NCBI GenBank assembly: GCA_020073145.1 | Contig: JAIQFS010000004.1 | Span: 1-64,000, forward strand | From: Terriglobia bacterium | GTDB lineage: Bacteria > Acidobacteriota > Terriglobia > Bryobacterales > Bryobacteraceae | DNA: 64,000 nt | Reading direction: 5' to 3' | Shown here: in pieces, positions 55,497 to 64,000 of the stretch | Numbering within the stretch: the stretch's first letter is position 1 | Layout of the letters: every line of letters starts with the position of its first letter | Made by a program: the position numbers and the translations under genes | Notes under the pieces: generated by a model | What the model was told of the DNA's origin: nothing | Databases searched by the model: none | What the model saw: only the letters and a program-made list of their open reading frames with translations

Positions 55497-58400
55497 ATGC
55501 GGATTACCCTATTCGGCAACCTGCGGATCAGCTTCGCGGGGCGCCCGGTCACGGCCGTCAACACCAACCGTCTCCAGTCCCTGATCGCATATCTAATCCT
55601 TCACGGCGATACGCCGCAGCCCCGGGAGCGACTGGCGTTTGCGCTGTGGCCGGCCTCCAGCGAATCGCAGGCGCGAACCAATCTCCGGCAACTTCTTCAC
55701 CATCTGAGGCGGGCATTGCCGGCCGATTGCCACTTGCTGGTGACCGATCATTTCGAGGTACGCTGGCGGCGCGACGCTGCCTGTGCGATCGACGTCGTTG
55801 ATTTCCAGGCGGCCCTTGCCGGCGCCGAGCTGGCGCGGACCCAGAACGATCGCCCCGGAGAAATTCAATCGCTCACCGCCGCGGCGGAGCTCTATGAAGA
55901 CGACCTTCTGCCGGCTCTCTACGACGACTGGCTCACCCCCCTGCGCGAAGACTATCGGAAGCGCGTTTCCGGAGTGGTGCACCGCCTCGCCACGCTCCTG
56001 GAAGAACAGCAGCAATACGCAGCAGCCATCCCCTGGGCCGAACGCCTGGTTGCGCTCGATTCGCTGTCCGAATCGCATCATCAATTATTGATCCGGCTGC
56101 ATGCGGCCAATCGCGATCGTTCGAGCGCCCTGCGCGCCTATCACCAGTGCATGCGCGTGCTGCGGCGGGAGATGGGCGTGGAGCCGGGCCCGGCAACGCG
56201 GGAACTGTTTGAGCGGATTCTGAAAGCGGAGTCGGGCACGGCACTCGATTTGACATCCGGTCCCCCGCGGTCTCCCGCGTCGAAAGCGCTCTCGAAACCG
56301 CAGAAGGTGGGGGCGCTGGTGGGCCGTACGAGCGAGTGGCAGCGGTTGGCAGCCGCTTGGCAATCCGCCGTGGAAGGGGGTCCGCGGGTGGTGGTGATCT
56401 CGGGGGAACCGGGAATCGGCAAGACCCGGCTGGCGGACGAGCTGTATCAGTCGTGCGCGCGGCAAGGGCATGCCACCGCGCGCAGCCGGTGTTACACCGG
56501 ACAGGGACAAGTGGCCTACGCTCCCGTGGCGGAGTGGCTCCGCTCCGATGCCGTCCGGGCGGGCTGGACCAGCCTGCGGCCCCAGCAATTGGCGGAGCTT
56601 GCGCGTCTGGCGCCGGAGATCAGCGAGCAGTTTCCGGACCTCGAACGGCAGCCCAGTCCGATCGCCGAAAACTGGCAGCGCCTTCATTTCTACGAATCGC
56701 TCAGCGCCGCTTTCGGAAAGAGCCGGAAACCGATGCTGGTGTTTCTCGACGACATGCAATGGTGCGACCCCGAGTCGCTGGAGTGGCTTCACGCTCTGTT
56801 GGTCTCGCCCGACGCAGCCGGCATTCTCGTGCTGGGCACCGTGCGGGCGGAGGAGACGGGCCGCGAGCATCCAGTCACCCGGTTCCTCGCGGGGTTGCGC
56901 CAATCGGGCATGGTCGTGGAAATTTCTCTGGCGCCGCTGGACGCCGGGGAAACGGCCGAATTGGCGCGCCTCGAATCGGCGAAACCTCTCGAGAGCGGGA
57001 ACCTGGACGAGATCTTCCGGGCCACGCGGGGGAATCCGCTATTCGTGGTGGAAAGCGTCCGAGCGGGCCTGCAGAGTTCGCGCGTGCACGCAGTCATCTC
57101 CTCGCGCCTGGCGCAGTTGACGGCCTCTTCCTACGAGCTGGCCGGCCTGGCCAGCGTGGTAGGCAGGCCTTTCTCCTTCGAGTTGCTGGAAAAGGCCACG
57201 GATTGGGATGAAGCCAGCGTTTCCCAAGCCCTCGACGAGCTCTGGCGGCGCCGGATTATCGAAAGCCGTGGTGCCTCGGAGTATGATTTTACCCACGATC
57301 GGCTGCGCGAAGTGACCTGCGGGGAATTGACCCTGGTGCGCCAGCGGTACTGGCACCGGCGCGTGGCGCGCGCGCTCGCCGAAGTGTACGGCGCCGACAT
57401 CGAAAACTGGAACGGGCAGATTGCCTCGCATTGGGAACAGGCTGGCATGGCCGAAGACGCCATCGAACACTACGCGCGGGCAGCTGCGTATGCGCGGCAG
57501 CGGTACGCGGACACCGAAGCGGCGGACCTGCTGCGGCGGGGACTGGCGCTCTGCCGGGGACTTCCCGAGTCCGACCGGAGGCTGAAGCGAGAGCTGGATC
57601 TGCTGGTCACGCTGGGCTCGGCGCTGGTGACGACCGAAGGATACTCCGCAGCCGAAGTCGGCGCGACGTACGAGCGAGCGCTGGATCTTTCGAGACGGTT
57701 CGACGACCGCAACATCTTCGCCATCCTGAGCGGCTCCTGGGTCTTTCACACGGTGCGAGGCGACCTGGAACGCGCGCGCCAGTTTAGCCTCGAATTCCTG
57801 AGACTGGCGGAGCGGGAGCCGAGTCCGGGACTCATCCTGGCGGGCAACTTCATCCTTGGAACCAATCTCTTTCATTTGGGACAACTGGAAGCGGCGCTCG
57901 CCCATATGTCCGCGGCGATCCGCGCACACGGCGGGCCGGCGGAATCCGTACTGGCTCTGTTCGCCGGGCCCGATGTCGGCGTCTTTTGCCGGTCTTACCT
58001 CGCCCACTTGGCATGGCACCGCGGCGACGGAGATCAGGCGGACCGCTATGCCGCGGAGGCGATCGCGGCTGCCCGGGAGATGCGCCATCCTTTTACCCAG
58101 GCCATTGCGCTCAACTACGCCGCGATGCTGCACGTCTTCCAGGGACAGACCCGCGCGGCGCTCGAACGCGGGCGGGAAGCCGTGGCACTGTGCGGCCGCC
58201 ATGGCTTCGCCTATTACCTGGCGATGGCGAACGTCCTGACGGGTTGGGCGGCCGCCACGGAGGCCGATGACAACGCCGGCCTGACTCAACTTCGCGAAGG
58301 CCTGGATGGAATGCGCCGTTTGGGCGCGGAACTCCGGCTTCCGTACTATTTCGCACTGCTGGCGGAAACCCTCGGGAACGCCGGCCGGGTTGGGGAAGCC

Positions 58401-58640
58401 CTGGCCAGTCTCTCAACCGGCTTCGCCTTCGCGACCAAGAACGGCGAGCAATGGGCGGTGGCGGAATTGCATCGCGTACAGGGAAGTCTCCTGGCGGCCG
58501 ACGGAAAGCCCGGACCGGCGCGCGCCAGCTTCCGGAGGGGCATCGAAGCAGCCCGCCGGTCGGGCTCGCTGGCCTTCGAGACACGATTGTTCACTCTGGC
58601 GGGCGGAACGGCCGCTTCCGCTTCCACAGAACGCTCCTAG
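55497..58640 (+). CDS. BTAD/SARP-type regulator with AAA ATPase and TPR domains
   Basis: A 1047-residue STAND-type regulator. The N-terminal OmpR-like winged helix (MRITLFGNLRISFAGRP) is followed by the BTAD domain (to about residue 250, ending LRREMGVEPGPATRELFERI). The ATPase follows, with Walker A VISGEPGIGKTRLADEL near residue 300 and Walker B MLVFLDDMQWCD. The C-terminal ~450 residues are helical TPR-like. Such proteins activate neighbouring genes on ligand or ATP signals. The nearest same-strand gene is the flavoenzyme 62 bases downstream. No C-terminal LuxR helix-turn-helix is seen. Confidence 0.86.
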   Translation: MRITLFGNLRISFAGRPVTAVNTNRLQSLIAYLILHGDTPQPRERLAFALWPASSESQARTNLRQLLHHLRRALPADCHLLVTDHFEVRWRRDAACAIDVVDFQAALAGAELARTQNDRPGEIQSLTAAAELYEDDLLPALYDDWLTPLREDYRKRVSGVVHRLATLLEEQQQYAAAIPWAERLVALDSLSESHHQLLIRLHAANRDRSSALRAYHQCMRVLRREMGVEPGPATRELFERILKAESGTALDLTSGPPRSPASKALSKPQKVGALVGRTSEWQRLAAAWQSAVEGGPRVVVISGEPGIGKTRLADELYQSCARQGHATARSRCYTGQGQVAYAPVAEWLRSDAVRAGWTSLRPQQLAELARLAPEISEQFPDLERQPSPIAENWQRLHFYESLSAAFGKSRKPMLVFLDDMQWCDPESLEWLHALLVSPDAAGILVLGTVRAEETGREHPVTRFLAGLRQSGMVVEISLAPLDAGETAELARLESAKPLESGNLDEIFRATRGNPLFVVESVRAGLQSSRVHAVISSRLAQLTASSYELAGLASVVGRPFSFELLEKATDWDEASVSQALDELWRRRIIESRGASEYDFTHDRLREVTCGELTLVRQRYWHRRVARALAEVYGADIENWNGQIASHWEQAGMAEDAIEHYARAAAYARQRYADTEAADLLRRGLALCRGLPESDRRLKRELDLLVTLGSALVTTEGYSAAEVGATYERALDLSRRFDDRNIFAILSGSWVFHTVRGDLERARQFSLEFLRLAEREPSPGLILAGNFILGTNLFHLGQLEAALAHMSAAIRAHGGPAESVLALFAGPDVGVFCRSYLAHLAWHRGDGDQADRYAAEAIAAAREMRHPFTQAIALNYAAMLHVFQGQTRAALERGREAVALCGRHGFAYYLAMANVLTGWAAATEADDNAGLTQLREGLDGMRRLGAELRLPYYFALLAETLGNAGRVGEALASLSTGFAFATKNGEQWAVAELHRVQGSLLAADGKPGPARASFRRGIEAARRSGSLAFETRLFTLAGGTAASASTERS

Positions 58641-58702
58641 AACGCTGCTTCAGGCAAAGTAGACTTATCCGGCTCACAATGCCGGAAGAAGGAGGAGGGG
58701 AA

Positions 58703-60106
58703 ATGTCGTTACAACAAGCGATTTCCGAATTTCGCAGCCAGTTCCGCGGCGCAGTCATCGAGCCTGAGGATGCGGCGTACCAGGAAGCGCGGAAGGTCTA
58801 TAACGCCATGATCGATCGCAAGCCAAGGTTGATCGCCAAATGCGTCGATGGGGCCGATGTGATGGCTGCCGTGCGGATGGCGAAAGCCAATGACCTGCGG
58901 GTGTCGATCCGCGGTGGCGGCCACAATGCGGCGGGTCTGGGAGTGTGCGACGAGGGTATGGTGATCGACCTGGCCCCGATCAATTACGTGAGAGTGGATC
59001 CCGCATCGCGCACCGTGTTGGTGGGCGCGGGCTGCAAGTGGAGTGATGTCGACCATGCCACCCACGGGTTCGGCCTGGCGGTGCCGTCGGGCATCATCTC
59101 GAGCACTGGGGTTGCCGGGCTGACGTTGGGCGGGGGAATGGGCCACCTTACCCGGAAGTACGGGCTGACCATCGATAACCTCCTGTCGGTCGATATGGTG
59201 CTGGCGGACGGCACCTTCGTGGTTGCGAGCGCCGACGAGAATCCGGACCTGTTCTGGGCGGTGCGGGGCGGAGGCGGGAACTTCGGCATCGTGACCTCGT
59301 TCCTATTCGAGGCACACCCGGTGGGCACCGTCTGCGCCGGCCCGATGCTGTGGAATCTGGAAGACGCCGCCGACGTGATGAAGTGGTACCGCGAATTCAT
59401 CACCCAGGCGCCCGAGGAAATGAATGGCTTCGTAGCCATGTTGAGCGTGCCCCCGGGGCCGCCGTTCCCGGAAGAACTGCACCTGCGCAAGATGTGCGCC
59501 ATTATCTGGTGCTACCAGGGTTCGATGGAGCAGGCGAACGCGATTTTGGAGCCGATCCGCAGCTACCGGCCGCCGGCTTTCGAATTCTTCGTGCCGATGC
59601 CGTTTCCGATGCTGCAGGGGATGTTCGATCCGATTTACCCGGCCGGCCTGCAATGGTACTGGAAGGCGGATTTCTTCAACGAACTCAGCGACGCCGCGAT
59701 TGGGAAGCATCTCGAACATGCCTCTCGTCTGCCGACCTGGCAGTCGACGATGCACCTGTATCCGGTAAACGGAAAAGTGAATCGGGTGGGCGAGTCCGAC
59801 ACTCCGTTCAGCCATCGTGACGCTGTCTGGAGTCAGGTGATCGTGGGGGTAGACCCCGATCCGGCAAACGCCGGAAAGATCACGGATTGGGCGCGGGGGT
59901 ATTACGATGCCCTTCACCCGTACGGGGCCGGCGGGGCTTATCTGAATTTCATGATGGAAGAGGGCGAGGACCGGATTCGCGCGGCCTACCGGGGCAACTA
60001 CGACCGGCTGGCGGCGATCAAAGCCAAGTACGATCCCACGAACTTCTTCCGCGTGAATCAGAACATCCGTCCGGCCGCGGATAGTTCACGTTTGGCATTG
60101 GCCTGA
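58703..60106 (+). CDS. BBE-type FAD-dependent oxidoreductase
   Basis: A 467-residue flavoenzyme of the berberine-bridge/PCMH type. ATG 58703 has GGAGGAGGGG directly upstream. The His for covalent FAD is in VSIRGGGHNAAGLG. The usual second attachment Cys is not there (the loop reads STGVAGLTLGGGMGHLTRKY), so FAD would be attached by one bond. The C-terminal BBE part ends KAKYDPTNFFRVNQNI, typical of the family. Substrates are sugars, alcohols or plant-type alkaloids; unknown here. Confidence 0.88.
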   Translation: MSLQQAISEFRSQFRGAVIEPEDAAYQEARKVYNAMIDRKPRLIAKCVDGADVMAAVRMAKANDLRVSIRGGGHNAAGLGVCDEGMVIDLAPINYVRVDPASRTVLVGAGCKWSDVDHATHGFGLAVPSGIISSTGVAGLTLGGGMGHLTRKYGLTIDNLLSVDMVLADGTFVVASADENPDLFWAVRGGGGNFGIVTSFLFEAHPVGTVCAGPMLWNLEDAADVMKWYREFITQAPEEMNGFVAMLSVPPGPPFPEELHLRKMCAIIWCYQGSMEQANAILEPIRSYRPPAFEFFVPMPFPMLQGMFDPIYPAGLQWYWKADFFNELSDAAIGKHLEHASRLPTWQSTMHLYPVNGKVNRVGESDTPFSHRDAVWSQVIVGVDPDPANAGKITDWARGYYDALHPYGAGGAYLNFMMEEGEDRIRAAYRGNYDRLAAIKAKYDPTNFFRVNQNIRPAADSSRLALA

Positions 60107-60189
60107 ACGATTTCACTCTTGAAAACAATCTGGGCGGCTCACCTTCGGCCGAGGTAGGCGCCGGAGAATGGAAAGAGACTCAGAGAGGA

Positions 60190-60279
60190 GTGTCGATTCC
60201 GGTCAGCCTCGATCGCTCTACAAGCGATGTTCTGGATCATCATCTGAAGTGCTTTGCCGAAGGCGATGTCGATGGAATT
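60190..60279 (+). pseudogene. truncated SnoaL/NTF2-like gene start
   Basis: GTG 60190 opens a frame reading SIPVSLDRSTSDVLDHHLKC then FAEGDVDGIL. This matches the N-terminus of SnoaL-like polyketide-cyclase/NTF2-fold proteins (VLDHHLxxF-x-x-x-D-V-D-x-I-L). Past about 60279 the frame loses any resemblance and runs into the antisense of the next gene. It is thus an interrupted gene, not a short functional one. Confidence 0.45.
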
Positions 60280-60318
60280 CTGGAGGCCGGCAATTCGCGT
60301 GGAAGCACTGAAGGCGAC

Positions 60319-61029
60319 TCACCACACGCCCGGAACCAGCCGGTAGCGCGTGCGTGCGGCGTAGGCTTCGTAACCGGCAAGCTCGCGGCGGAGGGTGCGG
60401 TCCTCCAATGCGGTCCGGGCGATAAACAGAATCGCCAACACCAGGGAGAACGCCATTGCCCACATCGAGCCGAGAATGAGAGGCGTCGCGAGGAACATCA
60501 GGCACGCGCCGACGTACATCGGATGGCGGACAAAGCGGTACGGGCCGGTGGTGACTACCGTGTGGCCGCGGTCCGTTTGGATGCGCACGGTGCTCTCCGC
60601 GAAGCGGTTGACGGCCATGACCCACGTGATCAGGGCAATCGAGAGAGCCAGCAGGAGCAGGCCGGGATACACCGCGACAAACGGGATCGGCCACCAGCCG
60701 AAACGCATGTTGTCCAGGCTGGCAATCGCGGGCATGGCATACGTGAGCGGCAGAAAAACGGCCAGGAAGAACTTGTCGAAGCGCTTGGTGTCGCGGCGCC
60801 GCCAATTCGCGCGGGCCTCAAATAGGTCCGGGTTGGTGCGACGGACGACCACGGAGGCCCCCGCCATCAGGATGAGATAGGCCGCCAGGTAAATCCAGCC
60901 GCGGAGCCAGTTCCAGGTGCCGGCGCCGCCGAAGAGCGCGGCGAATACCAGCCCCAGGCTTGCGATGAGCTGCAGGTACCGACTCACCTTCGATCGGCGG
61001 GGCTGTGATGCGATCTTTTCCTCCGGCAC
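60319..61029 (-). CDS. isoprenylcysteine carboxyl methyltransferase-like membrane protein
   Basis: A 236-residue protein with about five membrane segments. The C-terminal SAM-binding ICMT motif is VVTTGPYRFVRHPMYVGACL, followed by EDRTLRRELAGYEAYAARTR near the end. Bacterial members methylate unknown carboxyl or lipid substrates in the inner membrane. The start is ATG 61029, divergent from the flavin-reductase gene with a 40-base gap. Confidence 0.82.
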   Translation of the reverse strand: MPEEKIASQPRRSKVSRYLQLIASLGLVFAALFGGAGTWNWLRGWIYLAAYLILMAGASVVVRRTNPDLFEARANWRRRDTKRFDKFFLAVFLPLTYAMPAIASLDNMRFGWWPIPFVAVYPGLLLLALSIALITWVMAVNRFAESTVRIQTDRGHTVVTTGPYRFVRHPMYVGACLMFLATPLILGSMWAMAFSLVLAILFIARTALEDRTLRRELAGYEAYAARTRYRLVPGVW

Positions 61030-61069
61030 TCAAGGCCCCCCGTGGAAACCGCGTACAATACGGGTTCCT

Positions 61070-61684
61070 ATGGTGAACAAGAAACTGGTGGTCGACCCGG
61101 CAGAGTCGGCCGCCAACAACTACAAATTGCTGATCGGCTCCATTGTGCCACGCCCCATCGCGTTCGTGTCGACCGTTTCGCCCGCGGGGGCCTACAACCT
61201 GGCGCCCTTCAGTTTCTTTAACGCAGTTTGCGCTGAGCCGCCGGTGATTACCTTCGCCGCCGGATATCGCGAACCTTCCAAAGACACGCTGGCCAACGTC
61301 CGCGCCACCGGCGAATTCGTGGTCAACATCGTCACCGAAGAAATCGCCGAGAGGATGAACCTCTGCTCCGGCGAGTATCCGGCGGGGGTCAGCGAATTCG
61401 AAGTCTCCGGCCTGACGCCGATTGCGAGCGGCCTGGTGCGGGCGCCGCGCGTACTCGAATCGCCCATCAACATGGAGTGCCGGGCGCTCCAGATTCTGGA
61501 TATCAGCACGCGGCCTCGGGGCGGCAGCCTGGTGGTGGGCGAGGTCCTCCGCTTCCATATCGATGAAGCCATCGCCAGTAACTTCCGCATCGACCCGGAC
61601 CGGCTGCGCGCCGTCGGCCGCATGGGCGGCGACCAATACACGCGCACACGCGACCGTTTTCAGATGATTCGGCCGCAAGTCTGA
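61070..61684 (+). CDS. flavin reductase-like FMN-binding protein
   Basis: A 204-residue flavoprotein of the flavin reductase/FMN-binding split-barrel type. LLIGSIVPRPIAFVSTVSPA, GAYNLAPFSFFNAVCAEPPV and KDTLANVRATGEFVVNIV are the standard FMN-binding core. It may supply reduced flavin to an unknown monooxygenase. TACAAT at 61054-61059 lies 10 bases before ATG 61070 with no ribosome-binding site, suggesting a very short leader. Confidence 0.88.
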   Translation: MVNKKLVVDPAESAANNYKLLIGSIVPRPIAFVSTVSPAGAYNLAPFSFFNAVCAEPPVITFAAGYREPSKDTLANVRATGEFVVNIVTEEIAERMNLCSGEYPAGVSEFEVSGLTPIASGLVRAPRVLESPINMECRALQILDISTRPRGGSLVVGEVLRFHIDEAIASNFRIDPDRLRAVGRMGGDQYTRTRDRFQMIRPQV

Positions 61685-61725
61685 CAACCGGCAGTTCCGA
61701 GTTAGAATTGAGCGAGGTCTCCCCG

Positions 61726-62262
61726 ATGAGAATTCCAGCCCGAACCATCCTCCCCAGCGTATCGCTGTCGGTGATTCTGTTGAGCGTGGCATACGCTCAG
61801 AGCCCGCCGGCTCAAGCAACCGTTGCGGTGGGCGGCAAGAAGCTGACCATCGAATACTCGGCGCCCTCGGTGCACGGCCGGCAGATTTTCGGGCCCGGCG
61901 GCTTATTGTCGGGCGACCCCACCTATCCCGCCTGGCGCGCGGGCGCGAACTCCGCCACCGCGTTTCACTCCGATGCCAATCTCGACATTGGCGGGTTGGC
62001 GGTTCCGAAGGGTGATTACACGCTCTACTGTTGGGTGGAGGATCCCAATCAGTGGCAGCTCATCATCAACAAAGAAACCGGGCAGTGGGGACTCTCGTAC
62101 AATCGGACGCAAGACCTCGGCCGCATCAAGATGACCATGAGCAAGCCGCCGGCGCCGGTGGAGACTTTGAAGTACACGCTGACGGCACAGGGCGGCAACA
62201 AAGCGCAGCTCCAGTTAGCCTGGGAGAACCACGTCGCCACCGTACCGATCACGGTGAAGTAA
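61726..62262 (+). CDS. secreted DUF2911 protein
   Basis: A 178-residue exported protein. Signal peptide MRIPARTILPSVSLSVILLS; the DUF2911 body shows IEYSAPSVHGRQIFGP, WRAGANSATAFHSDANLDIG, VPKGDYTLYCWVEDPNQWQL and INKETGQWGL. The function is unknown; the family is common in Acidobacteriota and Bacteroidota. GAGG 8 bases upstream supports ATG 61726. Confidence 0.88.
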   Translation: MRIPARTILPSVSLSVILLSVAYAQSPPAQATVAVGGKKLTIEYSAPSVHGRQIFGPGGLLSGDPTYPAWRAGANSATAFHSDANLDIGGLAVPKGDYTLYCWVEDPNQWQLIINKETGQWGLSYNRTQDLGRIKMTMSKPPAPVETLKYTLTAQGGNKAQLQLAWENHVATVPITVK

Positions 62263-62280
62263 CTCGCAGAGCAAGCCGCG

Positions 62281-63132
62281 CTACTTCGAGGGCTTCGGGG
62301 CGGGCACCGCCAACATATGCGCGGAGCTCTTCTCGTCTTCCTGGCAGACGTACTCCAACAGTTCCATGCCGGGGCGCCAGCGCACGGTGTTGCTGGTGGT
62401 CCAGGGCTTGGCGTAGGCTCCCGGGTCGTCGATGGTGACCTGGTATTTCAGGGTCAGCGAATCGGTGCGTGTGTATCGCTCGACGATGTGCAGCTTCTCG
62501 GTCTGCGGATGGCCCGCCTGGTCCAGCCAGGCCTTGTCGTTGAAGCCGACCACGTCGACCACCAGGGTGTCCCCTTCGTAATGGCCGACGGCGTCCCCCA
62601 TCCAAGTCGGGTTCGGATCTTTGGGGTGAGACCGCCCGTCAATGGGAACGATCCGCCACGGGTAGTTGTCTCCCTCGAACAGAAAAATCACCTGATCCGC
62701 GGTCTGGATGATCTGAAACGGATAGGGATCGAACATGTAGCGGGGCACTCCCACCGGCAGGCACTGCGCTTCGGGATCGTCCTTGGCGATGGTCTCGACG
62801 CGGTGGTTAAAGACCTCCAGCGCCCAGCGGAGGAAGGGGACGTCGACGTGCCGATCGGCGCTGTGCACGCCCTTCCATTGCGGCTCGGCGATATTGCCCG
62901 CGAAACCCGGGTACCACGCGCCCTTGCCGCCGAAATCGGGACGGCCGTCCGGCAAGTGCGGGGCCGGACCGGCCATGGGCCTCGGACCGCGCTCTGGGCC
63001 CGTGCCGAACTGACCGGGGGCCAGGAACGGCCCCGGGTCTTTGGCCAATGGCTGCGTCTGGGCCCGGAGCGCAACGCCGGCCAGACACGCGAACACGAGG
63101 ACAGCGGCCGGGCAACTACGGTTTGGGGTCAC
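62281..63132 (-). CDS. secreted NGKPD-family protein (variant)
   Basis: A 283-residue member with signal peptide (CPAAVLVFACLAGVALRAQ). The NGKPDLSGIW box is degenerate here (LPDGRPDFGGKGAW). The rest is well kept: PYPFQIIQTADQVIFLFEGD, IDGRSHPKDPNPTWMGDAVG, HYEGDTLVVDVVGFNDKAWL, AGHPQTEKLHIVERYTR, DDPGAYAKPW and EYVCQED. It starts 16 bases inside the end of the upstream paralogue, so the pair is translationally coupled. Confidence 0.82.
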   Translation of the reverse strand: MTPNRSCPAAVLVFACLAGVALRAQTQPLAKDPGPFLAPGQFGTGPERGPRPMAGPAPHLPDGRPDFGGKGAWYPGFAGNIAEPQWKGVHSADRHVDVPFLRWALEVFNHRVETIAKDDPEAQCLPVGVPRYMFDPYPFQIIQTADQVIFLFEGDNYPWRIVPIDGRSHPKDPNPTWMGDAVGHYEGDTLVVDVVGFNDKAWLDQAGHPQTEKLHIVERYTRTDSLTLKYQVTIDDPGAYAKPWTTSNTVRWRPGMELLEYVCQEDEKSSAHMLAVPAPKPSK

Positions 63133-64000
63133 TCTTCACAGGCCGCACGAAATTATCGTTGGAGACCTTGGTATCCTTGCCCTTCTTCTCCAGCTCGCGA
63201 GCCCCTTTGAGCGCATTCAGCATCATGTAGTTGCCCTCATGGCAGGCGTACTCGTAGATGCGGTAGCTGGGATCGAGCTTGTAGGGCATGTGGAGGCTCC
63301 ACGGGCGCACCCAAGTGCCGGGGTCGCTGATGGTGGCGTCGTAGCTGAGCTCGTCCGGCGCGATGCGGGTGAACCGCTCGACGATCTTGAGCTGATCGGT
63401 CGGAGGCGCGCCGCCGCCCACGCCGATCTTTCCATTGAAATTGGTGGTCTCCACGACGAGCGTATTGCCTTCCCAGTGGCCGCGCGAATCGCCCATATAG
63501 GTGCGGATATTCTCGCCGACATGAGGCCGCCCGTCCAGCGGAATCACCCGAGATTCGTGAATCATCTCATTCCGAATGACCACGACGCCGGGCGCCTGCA
63601 CGATTTCATTGCCGAAATTATAGAGCGTGGGGAGCATGCTCGAAAGCATGCCGCGGGAAATGCAGCGGCTGTAGATATCGAAGTCTTCCCAGGAGTTGAC
63701 GATGTCGGGAAAATGGCTGCCCGGGCCGCGCCCGCCGCGCAGCGCCTGCATGCGCTCGCGGGCTTCCGGAGTCATCGCGGGAATGCGGCCGTCCGGCGGA
63801 TCGACTACGAGCGACGTTTGCTGGTTCGGCTTGCCGTGCTCCACCCAGTAGCCGGGGGGATTGATGTTCACGCTGCCGCTGGCGGACGAGAATTCTTCGC
63901 TGTCCTGCGCTTCTTGCTTGGCGTACTGCTCCTGCCGCTGGGCCAGTTGTTCCTTGGTGAGGAGCTTTTCATCGCCCAGCACCGGCGGCCGCTGCATGGG
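63116..64000 (-). CDS. NGKPD-family protein, 5' partial at window edge
   Basis: The frame is open to the window end; the start lies outside. At least 293 residues are seen. The C-terminal core matches the family: LDGRPHVGENIRTYMGDSRG, HWEGNTLVVETTNFNGKIG, PTDQLKIVERFTRIA, SDPGTWVRPW, YEYACHEGNY. The visible N-side adds a coiled, Gln/Glu-rich stretch (KLLTKEQLAQRQEQYAKQEA). It overlaps the next paralogue by 17 bases. Confidence 0.8.
   Translation of the reverse strand, partial: PMQRPPVLGDEKLLTKEQLAQRQEQYAKQEAQDSEEFSSASGSVNINPPGYWVEHGKPNQQTSLVVDPPDGRIPAMTPEARERMQALRGGRGPGSHFPDIVNSWEDFDIYSRCISRGMLSSMLPTLYNFGNEIVQAPGVVVIRNEMIHESRVIPLDGRPHVGENIRTYMGDSRGHWEGNTLVVETTNFNGKIGVGGGAPPTDQLKIVERFTRIAPDELSYDATISDPGTWVRPWSLHMPYKLDPSYRIYEYACHEGNYMMLNALKGARELEKKGKDTKVSNDNFVRPVKSDPKP

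Overview
The window looks like chromosomal DNA of an Acidobacteriota member, probably of the Bryobacterales/Solibacter type. It is GC-rich and densely coded on both strands. It carries four members of the secreted family with the signature NGKPDLSGIW or close variants, a Ser/Thr kinase fused to a PD40 propeller, an LptD (so a Gram-negative envelope), two PilZ proteins and several small secreted proteins of kinds common in that phylum. The lineage is inferred from gene content recalled from memory; no search was run.

Layout. 1-138: the end of an IS630-type element, cut by the window edge. 225-5755: dprA, topA (with an in-frame 378-bp insertion), an SDR and a lipoprotein cyclophilin, closed by a strong terminator. 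5773-10119 (minus): carA-carB. 10532-15087: a kinase-propeller, a polytopic membrane protein and a PilZ protein. 15312-15441: a promoter, a C-rich hairpin and a terminator that together look like a small RNA gene. 15487-17739 (minus): lptD, whose signal peptide lies upstream of any usual start codon. 18016-22438: an RDD protein, pgi, a fabG-like SDR and a protein with a decapeptide repeat. 22459-27364 (minus): leuA-leuB-leuC-leuD and a methyltransferase, divergent from a LysR regulator. 28500-32728: a phosphatase, a glycosidase-like secreted protein, pgm, a PIN-domain remnant and a small membrane protein. 32795-37052: the tight operon aroC-def-fmt-argJ-hypothetical. 37079-42613: a dihaem cytochrome, a seven-bladed lectin, a PilZ/K+-channel pair, tRNA-Lys, a CYTH protein and a protein with an MPETG tail. 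42904-44887 (minus): tRNA-Met and hfq-hflX, where hflX has no usual start codon. 44974-50216: cupins, an esterase, a secreted NGKPD protein, an NCS2-like permease and a 4,5-dihydroxyphthalate decarboxylase-like protein. 50328-64000: ppk1, an integrase stub, more NGKPD proteins, a serine hydrolase, a BTAD-AAA-TPR regulator beside a BBE-type flavoenzyme, an ICMT-like methyltransferase, a flavin reductase, a DUF2911 protein and two overlapping NGKPD genes.

How the genes work together. Most of the window is housekeeping: pyrimidine/arginine precursor (carAB, argJ), leucine (leuABCD), chorismate (aroC), initiator-tRNA formylation and deformylation (fmt, def), DNA topology and uptake (topA, dprA), sugar phosphates (pgi, pgm), polyphosphate (ppk1) and Hfq-dependent RNA regulation. 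Accessory content is scattered. Five gene remnants (IS630, PIN toxin, integrase, SnoaL-like, and the transposase-like segment inside topA) point to past mobile-element traffic. The points most worth a second look are the topA insertion, the candidate sRNA, the hfq/hflX and lptD start problems, the apparently leaderless genes and the decapeptide-repeat protein.
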